Assembly: GCA_029060585.1 (NCBI GenBank)
Contig: JAIDTS010000522.1
Span: 1 to 6,139, forward strand
DNA: 6,139 bases
Direction: 5' to 3'
DNA from: Muribaculaceae bacterium
Lineage (GTDB): Bacteria > Bacteroidota > Bacteroidia > Bacteroidales > Muribaculaceae
The notes under the pieces were generated by a model that did not search any database, was not told the origin of the DNA, and saw only the letters and a list, made by a program, of their open reading frames with translations. Shown here one piece after another: positions 1 to 5,942 of the stretch (its first letter is position 1; each line of letters begins with the position of its first letter). Made by a program: the position numbers and the translations under genes.

Positions 1-627
1 CTTCCGCAGACCTTCATAGGCCCTGAGCAACTGCCTGCCGGTATGCCCTCCGACCTGCTCAAACGTCGTCCCGACATTCGTGCCGCTGAGCAGCGGCTCA
101 ACGCCGCTCGAGCACATGTAGGCATGACCTATGCTGACCGCTTCCCATCATTCAACATCAGTCTGCTTCCAGGTCTTGAGAATGATGCCCTTACGAATTT
201 TCTCAAATCCCCATATAATGACGTATTCGCTTCTCTGGCCGGTCCTCTCATCGATTTCAATCGTCGTAAGAAAAAATACAAGGCCTCCCTTGCGGCCTAT
301 GAGGAGGCGCGTCTTGACTATGAGGATGTGGTGCTTAGGGCATTCACTGAAGTCAATACTATCCTCCACACATACTATCATGTGCAGGAGTCTTTCTATC
401 GCACAAAGGAGCTTCGCGACGCATCGGCGGAATACATGCAGCTTGCCCAGCTTCAGTTTCGTGCAGGCATGATCAATTATATCGACGTTCTTGATGCGCA
501 GCGCAGTTATTTCGACGCGCAGATAGCGTTTTCCAACGCAGTCCGCGACCAATACACAGCCCTCGTCAATATCTACAAGGCTCTCGGCGGCGGCTGGCGC
601 ACCCCGAATCCCACTCCTCGCGAATGA
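1..627 (+). CDS. TolC/NodT-family outer-membrane efflux protein, C-terminal part (5' truncated by window edge)
   Basis: This is the outer-membrane channel of a tripartite (RND- or ABC-type) efflux pump, the component that lets substrate pass from the periplasm to the outside. The frame is open from base 1, before the first ATG at 43, so the gene begins outside the window. 208 residues are visible, a little under half of the usual 450-480. The first visible stretch, LPAGMPSDLLKRRPDIRAAE, is the family hallmark that opens the second OEP repeat. It is followed by a long helical region (heptad-like, about residues 75-145), then FRAGMINYIDVLDAQRSYFDAQ, a typical second-repeat helix, and the usual ending ALGGGWR. 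The membrane-fusion and pump genes probably lie to the left, off the window. Its stop codon lies 6 bp from the stop of the convergent sigma-factor gene. The family call is secure; the substrate cannot be told. Confidence 0.93.
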   Translation, partial: LPQTFIGPEQLPAGMPSDLLKRRPDIRAAEQRLNAARAHVGMTYADRFPSFNISLLPGLENDALTNFLKSPYNDVFASLAGPLIDFNRRKKKYKASLAAYEEARLDYEDVVLRAFTEVNTILHTYYHVQESFYRTKELRDASAEYMQLAQLQFRAGMINYIDVLDAQRSYFDAQIAFSNAVRDQYTALVNIYKALGGGWRTPNPTPRE

Positions 628-633
628 TCCTTT

Positions 634-1131
634 TTATAAAAATGCAAGTATAAAGGAACTGATATGGGGATTGCCGCGTAATGACGCTGTCGCTTTAGCT
701 ATCTGGTTCTCCACCGTTTTTATAGACAGTCCTAATTCCTCCGCGATCTCCGCGTAGGTCATTCCATCGCGTCGGCTCATCAGGAAGATTTCCCGTCGCC
801 GCGCAGGCATTGCGTCGATCGCCTGCCATAGCCGTGCGTCTCTCTCTGCTGTGTCGATGTCTTCTTCCGAGACTTCATCCATGTTCTCTGGCAGCGTTGT
901 ATAGCGTTCCTCATTGCGCAGCAGGTCTATTGAGGCGTTACGTATGGTTCTGTACATATACCTTTCGAGTGATTCTATCTCATGGCCGTCTCGCATCATG
1001 TCCCAGACGCGCGCGAACGACCCTTGCACCACATCGTGTGCAAGGGCCGTGTCTTCCGTGATGCGCAGGGCATACATGCAGAGCGGCATATAAAGCTTCT
1101 TGTAGATCAAGGTAAATTGTCGTGCTGTCAT
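634..1131 (-). CDS. ECF-type RNA polymerase sigma-70 factor (Bacteroidota family)
   Basis: This 165-residue protein has the two-domain layout of extracytoplasmic-function sigma factors, which direct RNA polymerase to a small set of promoters. Region 2 spans about residues 6-76. It includes AHDVVQGSFARVWD (31-44), the counterpart of the usual AEDIVQDVF.R.W core-binding helix, and YRTIRNASIDLLRNEER (60-76), the -10 recognition helix. Region 4 spans about 101-152, with MPARRREIFLMSRRDGMTYAEIAEELGLS and the recognition helix SIKTVENQIAKA (136-147). The hydrophobic tail SSFILAFL is common in Bacteroidota members. The ATG at 1131 is 14 bp after the stop of the DUF4249-type gene, so the gene is probably the last in that operon. 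Its expected partner is the small membrane protein encoded first in the operon. It may direct transcription of its own operon (inference). Its last position is unusual, because in FecI-FecR-receptor loci the sigma gene normally comes first. Confidence 0.93.
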   Translation of the reverse strand: MTARQFTLIYKKLYMPLCMYALRITEDTALAHDVVQGSFARVWDMMRDGHEIESLERYMYRTIRNASIDLLRNEERYTTLPENMDEVSEEDIDTAERDARLWQAIDAMPARRREIFLMSRRDGMTYAEIAEELGLSIKTVENQIAKATASLRGNPHISSFILAFL

Positions 1132-1145
1132 TTCCGGATGCGAAA

Positions 1146-2234
1146 TTACTTAAAATTTCCCTTTTCTGCAATAGCGATGATGTCTACCATCGGAATCGTC
1201 AGGCTCGCCTCTGCGTAGGCCGCCACGACTCCGGCTCCTGTAGAGACATTACTGTAAGGGAAGACGGCGTTTGCCAGCCCCGCTCCTCCCAGCACGCCCA
1301 CAATGCCATCGTTGCCTTCCCACACAGATATCACGTGCTTGTAATACGTCGGGTCTATATGGCGTAATGTCACTTCTATTCCGTATTCCTTCGGCCCCGG
1401 AAGATTCTGTGGATTCCGGTATGTGAATGATAATTCATTGAAGTCGATGAGGAGCGGATAGGTGAGGCCGTTGATCTGTCGGTCCGAGAAGACGGTATAG
1501 CCATATAATGTGTCTGCGATGATAGATTCTATCACGGATACATGCTCTTTAAACAGAGGTTCGCCGGAAAAATTGATATATGGCAGATAGTATATATAGG
1601 CATAGGCTTCCTCGTTGTTTTGGTATGAAGAGGAGTAGCCGATTGTCAGGTCGTAGAAATCCGTTGATGCCGAGGGGTCGGTGAAATAGGCATAGAGGTT
1701 GCATTTCAAATTGAACTGACAGCCTTCGGCCACGGCAGGAAAGCCTGACGCGTCTCCGTTTATCTGGCAGCTGATCACCTGGGGCTCGATTCTGTCGATG
1801 GGTACCGGATACGGCACCGTAGCCTCCGCTGAAGCGTCTCCGTATCGGACTGAGGCAGCCTCCAGGCGGATGATGTCGCCGCTTTCGGGGCGGTATTCGC
1901 TCATGTAGCATTCCCGTTCTTCCGGATATGGGCCAGATGGATAGTACGGATTCCGGATTATGGTATGTTTCAGTGTCTCCCTGTATTTCCCGTTCACCGT
2001 CAGACGCACTTCTGCGTCCCTTACGTTTATATCGATTTTATCCTCGTCTCCTTCAGTCCAGGTCCAGGTGCGAGTGAGGTAAAGCGTTATCGGCTCGCCG
2101 GGGGTGATGGTTGAGTTCATGCAGAGCACAGGGGTGGATTCGATGTCGGGATCGAATTCGGTGTAGCAGGAGGTCAGCCATGTTGTGGCGGCAGACATGA
2201 GCAGGATGGAATATATTTTATTTAAAAGAGCCAT
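1146..2234 (-). CDS. DUF4249-type outer-membrane lipoprotein, partner of TonB-dependent receptor
   Basis: The 362-residue product starts with a lipoprotein signal peptide: a positive and hydrophobic segment ending in the lipobox LTSC, with the lipidated cysteine at position 23. The residues after it (YTEFDPDIE) are acidic, which recalls Bacteroidota surface-export signals, though no canonical motif is seen. The first domain (about 35-130) has the Ig-like beta pattern of DUF4249, in which an N-terminal segment on 'new gains/goals' style sequence (here VLCMNSTITPGEPITLYLTR) is followed by DAEVRLTVNG. The C-terminal part has the family's FPYSNVSTGAGVVAAYAEA segment (usually SNI.GG.GIF.AY). DUF4249 proteins are typically encoded directly after a CarboxypepD_reg-like TonB receptor, as here, where the start overlaps the receptor stop by 13 bp. 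They are thought to cooperate with the receptor in binding a substrate, but the ligand is not known. Family assignment is from memory of its pattern. Confidence 0.85.
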   Translation of the reverse strand: MALLNKIYSILLMSAATTWLTSCYTEFDPDIESTPVLCMNSTITPGEPITLYLTRTWTWTEGDEDKIDINVRDAEVRLTVNGKYRETLKHTIIRNPYYPSGPYPEERECYMSEYRPESGDIIRLEAASVRYGDASAEATVPYPVPIDRIEPQVISCQINGDASGFPAVAEGCQFNLKCNLYAYFTDPSASTDFYDLTIGYSSSYQNNEEAYAYIYYLPYINFSGEPLFKEHVSVIESIIADTLYGYTVFSDRQINGLTYPLLIDFNELSFTYRNPQNLPGPKEYGIEVTLRHIDPTYYKHVISVWEGNDGIVGVLGGAGLANAVFPYSNVSTGAGVVAAYAEASLTIPMVDIIAIAEKGNFK

Positions 2235-4864
2235 GTGTAGGATACTGATGGGATTATGGGGATTAGTCTTAGTTTCTTGAATGTAGGCGGAAAGATCAGG
2301 TTTCCGTATTCATCTTTTGCATTGCTCGAGTCCGAGTAGTCGCGTATCACGGCTATGGTGTTCATGTTGCAGTATGCGTTGTAGAGCGAGAAGTTCCAGT
2401 AGCCGTGCCGTGTGTTGCGGCGTAGGTTGAGGTCCATGCGGTGATAGAATGGTAGCCGGAAGTTGTTTTCCTCTACTGGCAGAGTCATATCGTAGTGCCA
2501 TGGCCCGATAAAGGGATCCTGCCACATTTGGGTCGGAAGCGTTATGCGGTTGCCGCTCATCCCGGTCCACGATGCGGAGAGTTCCCATTTCTCGGATATT
2601 TTCCAGTCGAGCAGCACGTTTATCTTGTGCCTGTTGTCGAAGCGTGCCGGAAACTTCCGGCCTCCGTTCTTGTCGGGATACTGCCGGTCTGCCCATAGAA
2701 GCGAATATGCTATGTGGCCCGTGACCTTGCCGTAGTCCTTGCTCACTTTGAAGTCGATTCCTTTGGCCGTACCCTTTCCTGATGTGAGCTTCCCGCTCCA
2801 TTCCGCGTCGGGAGGAAGGAGATAATATTCGTCGGCATATTCAAGGAGGTTGTCCATCCATTTGTAGTAAGCCTCCGCCGAGAAGGTATATTGGTTTCTG
2901 AATGTATAATATCCCCCTATTGCTATCTTGTCTGCCGTCTGCGGTTTCTGTTCCCCTACGATTGGCACCCATTGGTCGGTAGGAAGCGATATAGAGCTCT
3001 GCATGAGCTGATGGGTGTACTGCACAGTCCTGGAATATCCTCCCTTGATGGCCCAGTTGCCTCCCGTATGGAATCTCAGCGATATCCTCGGCGACAGTGC
3101 GTCGTGGGTTTTCCCATCGATGTTGAAGAGCGAGTAGTGAAGGCCGTAGTTGACTCTAAGTTGACTTAACGGGATCCAGTCGGCTCCCGCATAGATGTTG
3201 AATTCGTTGGCCCCGTAAGTCTGTACTCTTTCTTGCACCGAAGCGGAGATGTCTCCGTTTTGAAGATGCCGTTTCGTAAGAGAAGGAAGGAATGAATGCC
3301 GTGTATATCCTCCGCCGAATGAAATATGGTGTGCCGGATGCGGACGCCAGTCGAAGTCACATTTCAGAATCCAGTCATGGATGTGGTTGCTGGTGCCGAC
3401 CTTGTCGTATGTCTGTGGCGTATACTCTCCGTCTGTCTTTAGCTCCGATTCCTCGGTGTATGTGAGATTGGAGGCATATCGGGAGAACGCGGCGGTAACT
3501 TCTCCGAATAGATTTGGTGTCAGTACATAGTTCCATCCGGCTGAGGCCACTATGTTGCCCCAGCGCAGATTGGACTTTTCCGATTCATGCTCGTTATGGC
3601 TTAAGTCATAGCTTGAGTAATAATAGTCCTGTTTTAAATGTAGGTAGTCTTCCCCGTAGTAGAACATGGCATATGCTCTGCTGCGGTCGGAGAAGCGGTG
3701 GTTGATCTTGGCGTTGATGTCAGTGAATGCATATCCGAACCGTAGTTTCTCGTCGTCCATGAAACTGCTGATAATGGCGCTTGCGGGAAGCGACAGCACG
3801 TCATACCATGAGCGTCTGGCCGCTACGGAGTAGGAGGTCTTTCCTTTCTGTATCGGACCATCTACGTTTACCGCCGCCGAGGTGAGCCCGATCTTGAGGC
3901 TGCCGTGATGCTCCTCCATGTTTCCGTCTTTGGTGTTGACGTCTATGTAGGAGGATAACCGTCCGTCATATTTAGCAGGAAAGGAACTTTTGTAGAAATC
4001 CACATTGCGAAGGGCCTCGGTGTTGAATGCGGAGAAGAGTCCCCCGAAATGGTTCACTTGATAGAGCGGTATGTTGTCGAGCATATAGAGGTTTTCGTCG
4101 GAGCTCCCTCCGTGTACATACATTCCGGCCATTCCCTCTACTCCGGCCGAAACCCCGGGTTCCAGCTGAAGGGTCTTGACGAGGTCGCTCTCGCCGAAGA
4201 TGACCGGCGTAGTGAGGATGGAGCTGCGGCTTACGTTCATCGATCCGATCTCTGCCGAGTTCACGGCGCGGTCGCTGTTGAGGTTGCCGATGACTGTCAC
4301 ACCCTCGAGCATGGTTGCGCTTTCCGAAAGGCTTGCGTCCAGTTTCCTCGATGACGTCAGCTTTATCTCTCCCGTCCGGTAGTCTTCATATCCGGCTCCC
4401 TTGAATGTCACGGTCACTTCTCCCGTTGGAACGGTCAGGGAATAGAAACCCTGGACATTAGTGGCCGTGCGTGCTCCATAGGGCTCTACATTTACTGTCA
4501 CTCCCGGAATCGCCTCTCCGGTCCCTTCTTCCCTTACGAATCCGCTCAGTGTAGCTTTTGAAGGCTTGGGAGTTTCCTTTCGGAAAAGCAATACGTTGTT
4601 GCCCCGAATGCGGTAGCCGATTCCGCTGCCGGCAAGCATTCGGTCAAGTACGGGCTGCAGCGGCTCTTTATCAGCAGAGACTGTCACTTTCAATGACTTC
4701 AGCAATCCTGCCGGGTATATGAAGTTTTTTCCGCTCTGGTCCATGAGCTCCGCGAAAACCTTCTCTGCCGGTCTGTCCTGAGCCTTGATGCTCACTTTCT
4801 GGGCCTGCGCTGTTAGCGACGCTGCTAACAGCATGGATAGGGAAATAATCTTGATCTTTCTCAT
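2222..4864 (-). CDS. TonB-dependent receptor/transducer with STN and carboxypeptidase-regulatory-like N-terminal domains
   Basis: This 880-residue outer-membrane protein should import a ligand using TonB energy and signal its presence inward. A signal peptide covers residues 1-21 (cleavage after AQA). An STN signalling domain follows at about 24-95 (QDRPAEKVFAELM...GIGYRIRGNNVLLF). This is the periplasmic module that contacts FecR-like proteins in known transducers. Next comes a carboxypeptidase-regulatory-like beta domain at about 105-180 (LSGFVREEGTGEAIPGVTV...GFYSLTVPTG). A possible TonB box is EGVTVIG near 187-193. The plug is at about 205-315, with the typical SDLVKTLQLEPGVSAG and YVHGGSSDENLYMLDNIPLY. 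The rest is a 22-strand-type barrel ending in an aromatic residue (SYTWLF), as outer-membrane barrels do. The start overlaps the upstream stop as ATGA. It resembles the receptors paired with DUF4249 lipoproteins and not the SusC group, as no SusD gene is present. The substrate is unknown. Confidence 0.94.
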   Translation of the reverse strand: MRKIKIISLSMLLAASLTAQAQKVSIKAQDRPAEKVFAELMDQSGKNFIYPAGLLKSLKVTVSADKEPLQPVLDRMLAGSGIGYRIRGNNVLLFRKETPKPSKATLSGFVREEGTGEAIPGVTVNVEPYGARTATNVQGFYSLTVPTGEVTVTFKGAGYEDYRTGEIKLTSSRKLDASLSESATMLEGVTVIGNLNSDRAVNSAEIGSMNVSRSSILTTPVIFGESDLVKTLQLEPGVSAGVEGMAGMYVHGGSSDENLYMLDNIPLYQVNHFGGLFSAFNTEALRNVDFYKSSFPAKYDGRLSSYIDVNTKDGNMEEHHGSLKIGLTSAAVNVDGPIQKGKTSYSVAARRSWYDVLSLPASAIISSFMDDEKLRFGYAFTDINAKINHRFSDRSRAYAMFYYGEDYLHLKQDYYYSSYDLSHNEHESEKSNLRWGNIVASAGWNYVLTPNLFGEVTAAFSRYASNLTYTEESELKTDGEYTPQTYDKVGTSNHIHDWILKCDFDWRPHPAHHISFGGGYTRHSFLPSLTKRHLQNGDISASVQERVQTYGANEFNIYAGADWIPLSQLRVNYGLHYSLFNIDGKTHDALSPRISLRFHTGGNWAIKGGYSRTVQYTHQLMQSSISLPTDQWVPIVGEQKPQTADKIAIGGYYTFRNQYTFSAEAYYKWMDNLLEYADEYYLLPPDAEWSGKLTSGKGTAKGIDFKVSKDYGKVTGHIAYSLLWADRQYPDKNGGRKFPARFDNRHKINVLLDWKISEKWELSASWTGMSGNRITLPTQMWQDPFIGPWHYDMTLPVEENNFRLPFYHRMDLNLRRNTRHGYWNFSLYNAYCNMNTIAVIRDYSDSSNAKDEYGNLIFPPTFKKLRLIPIIPSVSYTWLF

Positions 4865-5316
4865 TTCTCTATCTTTAGGTTGGTGCCGAGAAGATCGTTG
4901 ATGGCGGCTACGAGGTCTTCCGCAGTTCCCCGGTAATTGAGTGTCAGGTTGGGTTGCCCTTCCGTGGCTCCGCTCACTTTGACTCCATACTCTTTCTCAA
5001 TCGCCTTAACTACATACTGAAGCGGTGTGTCTTCAAACTTCATGTCCTTTACGGCATCGGTGGTTGGAGCTTCACTGTCAGTTTCAAGTTTGGTCACTGT
5101 TCTTTCCACAGCATTCTCCTCTCTGGATCGGGAATAGTTGATTGCTGTGTATGAAGCCGCCGCCGCCAATATGGCAAAACCGGTTATAGAGGCTGCCACG
5201 CCATGTCGCTTCCAGAACGAGAGCCCCTCCTTGATGAAGGAATCATCAGGGCGTAGTGCTCCCGGACTATAGAATCTCGTCACGAACTGTAACGATTTTT
5301 TCATCTTTTCAGTCAT
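4861..5316 (-). CDS. Minimal FecR-like membrane protein: single TM helix plus DUF4974/STN-like domain, putative anti-sigma factor
   Basis: With the ATG at 5316 the product is 151 residues. A TTG at 5352 would add 12 residues but is less likely, and an ATG at 5304 is also possible. The first 38 or so residues are cytoplasmic and basic (RFYSPGALRPDDSFIKEGLSFWKRH). One membrane helix lies at about 39-59 (GVAASITGFAILAAAASYTAI). A polar linker (about 60-90) leads to a C-terminal periplasmic domain (92-151) beginning MKFEDTPLQYVVKAIEKEYGVKV and ending LLGTNLKIEK. This resembles DUF4974, the C-terminal domain of Bacteroidota FecR proteins. FecR proteins usually exceed 300 residues and carry a FecR beta domain between helix and DUF4974; that part is missing here. 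First in the operon and followed by a receptor with an STN domain, it is the best candidate for the partner of the ECF sigma factor encoded last. That role is inferred from context and not shown by an anti-sigma motif. Confidence 0.8.
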   Translation of the reverse strand: MTEKMKKSLQFVTRFYSPGALRPDDSFIKEGLSFWKRHGVAASITGFAILAAAASYTAINYSRSREENAVERTVTKLETDSEAPTTDAVKDMKFEDTPLQYVVKAIEKEYGVKVSGATEGQPNLTLNYRGTAEDLVAAINDLLGTNLKIEK

Positions 5317-5355
5317 AATCACAGGTTTTTGAAAGTTGCTTGTTGCTGTCAATGC

Positions 5356-5365
5356 AATCGCGATT
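5356..5365. promoter_or_regulatory. Perfect 10-bp palindrome upstream of the receptor operon
   Basis: AATCGCGATT reads the same on both strands and is extended by matching TG/CA pairs two bases further out (5353-5368, one mismatched pair). It lies about 40 bp before the ATG at 5316, between that start and the candidate promoter. The site could be an operator or a short hairpin in the leader of the operon mRNA. Short palindromes also arise by chance, so the functional claim is weak. Confidence 0.3.
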
Positions 5366-5370
5366 ACAAC

Positions 5371-5400
5371 CTATAGAGTCCTCCCTACCAAAATACCCCC
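5371..5400 (-). promoter_or_regulatory. Candidate ECF-type promoter for the receptor operon
   Basis: Read on the minus strand, this stretch has GGGGGTATTTTGG followed, after a G-rich spacer, by GACTCTATAGG. The arrangement (a G-rich upstream block with GTA and a downstream TCTATAG block) looks like an ECF-dependent promoter, and no good housekeeping box (TAnnTTTG) was found nearby. The downstream block would place a transcript start roughly 45-55 bp before the ATG at 5316. If real, the promoter may be read by the sigma factor encoded at the end of the same operon. This is pattern judgement only, with no defined consensus to score against. Confidence 0.3.
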
Positions 5401-5440
5401 ATCCCCAACCGGAAAAATTTTCTTCCTCCCCGATTTTTTA

Positions 5441-5552
5441 ATTATGCAAATCGAATTATGCAAATCGAATTATACAAATCGCATTATGTAAAAAGCATAA
5501 TGCAAAAAGCATAATGCAAAAAGCATAATGCAAAAAGCATAATGCGAATTTC
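5441..5552. repeat. Array of eight 14-bp tandem repeats
   Basis: Eight head-to-tail units of exactly 14 bp start at 5441, 5455, 5469, 5483, 5497, 5511, 5525 and 5539. Units 1-2 are ATTATGCAAATCGA and unit 3 is ATTATACAAATCGC. Unit 4 (ATTATGTAAAAAGC) is intermediate, units 5-7 are identical ATAATGCAAAAAGC, and unit 8 (ATAATGCGAATTTC) decays. The array therefore changes from one unit type to another in the middle. At the switch, GCATTATG (5481-5488) and CATAATGC (5496-5503) form inverted arms around a 7-base loop. The array lies about 40 bp upstream of the candidate operon promoter. Identical neighbouring units suggest recent expansion by slippage, so copy number may vary between strains. A role in binding a protein is possible but not shown. 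Confidence 0.92.
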
Positions 5553-5705
5553 TTATATACGGTAAAAATTCTGTGGAAATCTGTCATTTCTGGGCTCTGG
5601 AACAGAGATCCGATCCTAACCCAGCGAGGTTAGTCTGCATGAAGAACTCATTAGGGCTTAGGCTCAGGCCTTTGTGAAAGAAATCTTTGAAAAGTGTAGC
5701 ATGTC
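5553..5705. other. Non-coding stretch with short hairpins, no gene seen
   Basis: No convincing reading frame lies here on either strand. Two short perfect hairpins are visible: CTCTG-GAA-CAGAG (5595-5607), and CTAAC/GTTAG with an 8-base loop (5616-5633). Neither is followed by a T-run, so they do not look like intrinsic terminators. Further right the sequence is purine-rich. It is best described as intergenic remnant DNA; a small RNA cannot be excluded. Confidence 0.5.
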
Positions 5706-5736
5706 TTGTTTATTCCATTATAAATTAGTATCTTTG
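5706..5736 (+). promoter_or_regulatory. Bacteroidota housekeeping-type promoter (-33 TTG, -7 TATCTTTG)
   Basis: TATCTTTG at 5729-5736 matches the Bacteroidota primary-sigma -7 consensus TAnnTTTG at every defined base. A TTG at 5706-5708 lies 20 bases upstream, close to the usual distance for the -33 element, and the spacer is AT-rich. A transcript would start near 5743 and run rightwards into the ATPase-like fragment. No intact gene with a good start follows, so the promoter now seems to drive only the remnant, or a non-coding RNA. Confidence 0.55.
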
Positions 5737-5918
5737 CAGTTGAAAAAAACTGTGCATTGACAAGACTTCTGGAAAACCCTGAGTATAACATCGCTTCCGG
5801 AGTAGTGCTCTCGAATGAACGGGAAGTACGAACCATAGGAAGAGTGACATACATGCCGATTTATTATGTGATGTTTCTTGACAATCGTCAGCTGACGGCA
5901 GAGGAAATCTGCTTCTGA
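5724..5918 (+). pseudogene. C-terminal remnant resembling a DUF4143-type AAA ATPase
   Basis: The frame opens after a TAA at 5721 and runs to TGA at 5916-5918. No ATG occurs before the one inside TYMPIYYVMF. The last 55 codons read CALTRLLENPEYNIASGVVL and continue through SNEREVRTIGRVTYMPIYYVMFLDN. The pattern of a helix, a 'GVVLSNERE' strand and a final 'V.Y.PIYYVMF' strand resembles the nuclease-like C-terminal end of Bacteroidota ATP-binding proteins with a DUF4143 domain, normally about 370-430 residues. The P-loop, Walker B and DUF4143 body are absent. Because the frame lies directly against the promoter match at 5729-5736, the likely history is a deletion that removed nearly the whole gene and joined its tail to its promoter. 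A candidate MITE lies 24 bp downstream. The family call is from pattern memory and is moderate. Confidence 0.5.
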
Positions 5919-5942
5919 AGATACGTCGTCGCATTATTTAGA

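Noticed and set aside
131..552. Overlapping open frames on both strands inside the efflux gene (131-472 plus, 148-552 minus)
   Set aside because: They lie within a clearly conserved coding frame, have no family features and look like chance shadows.
1549..1911. 120-codon minus-strand open frame inside the DUF4249-type gene
   Set aside because: It is out of frame with the lipoprotein gene, and its Arg/Pro-rich composition is typical of a shifted frame.
2310..2801. 163-codon minus-strand open frame inside the receptor gene
   Set aside because: It is a shifted frame of the barrel-coding region with no recognisable domain.
4049..4382. Plus-strand open frames antisense to the receptor plug region
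   Set aside because: They are antisense to a highly conserved domain, have no promoter or family signature, and the sense frame explains the sequence.
5317..5352. Upstream TTG start at 5352 for the FecR-like gene
   Set aside because: It would add 12 residues with no conserved feature, and the in-frame ATG at 5316 gives a normal short cytoplasmic tail.
5441..5552. CRISPR array
   Set aside because: The 14-bp units are directly adjacent with no unique spacers, and no cas genes are present.
5595..5633. Intrinsic terminator
   Set aside because: The two hairpins are short and are not followed by a T-run on either strand.
5651..5934. Minus-strand open frames of 67 and 69 codons
   Set aside because: They are antisense to the ATPase-like remnant, which has the more protein-like sequence, and they lack any recognisable feature.
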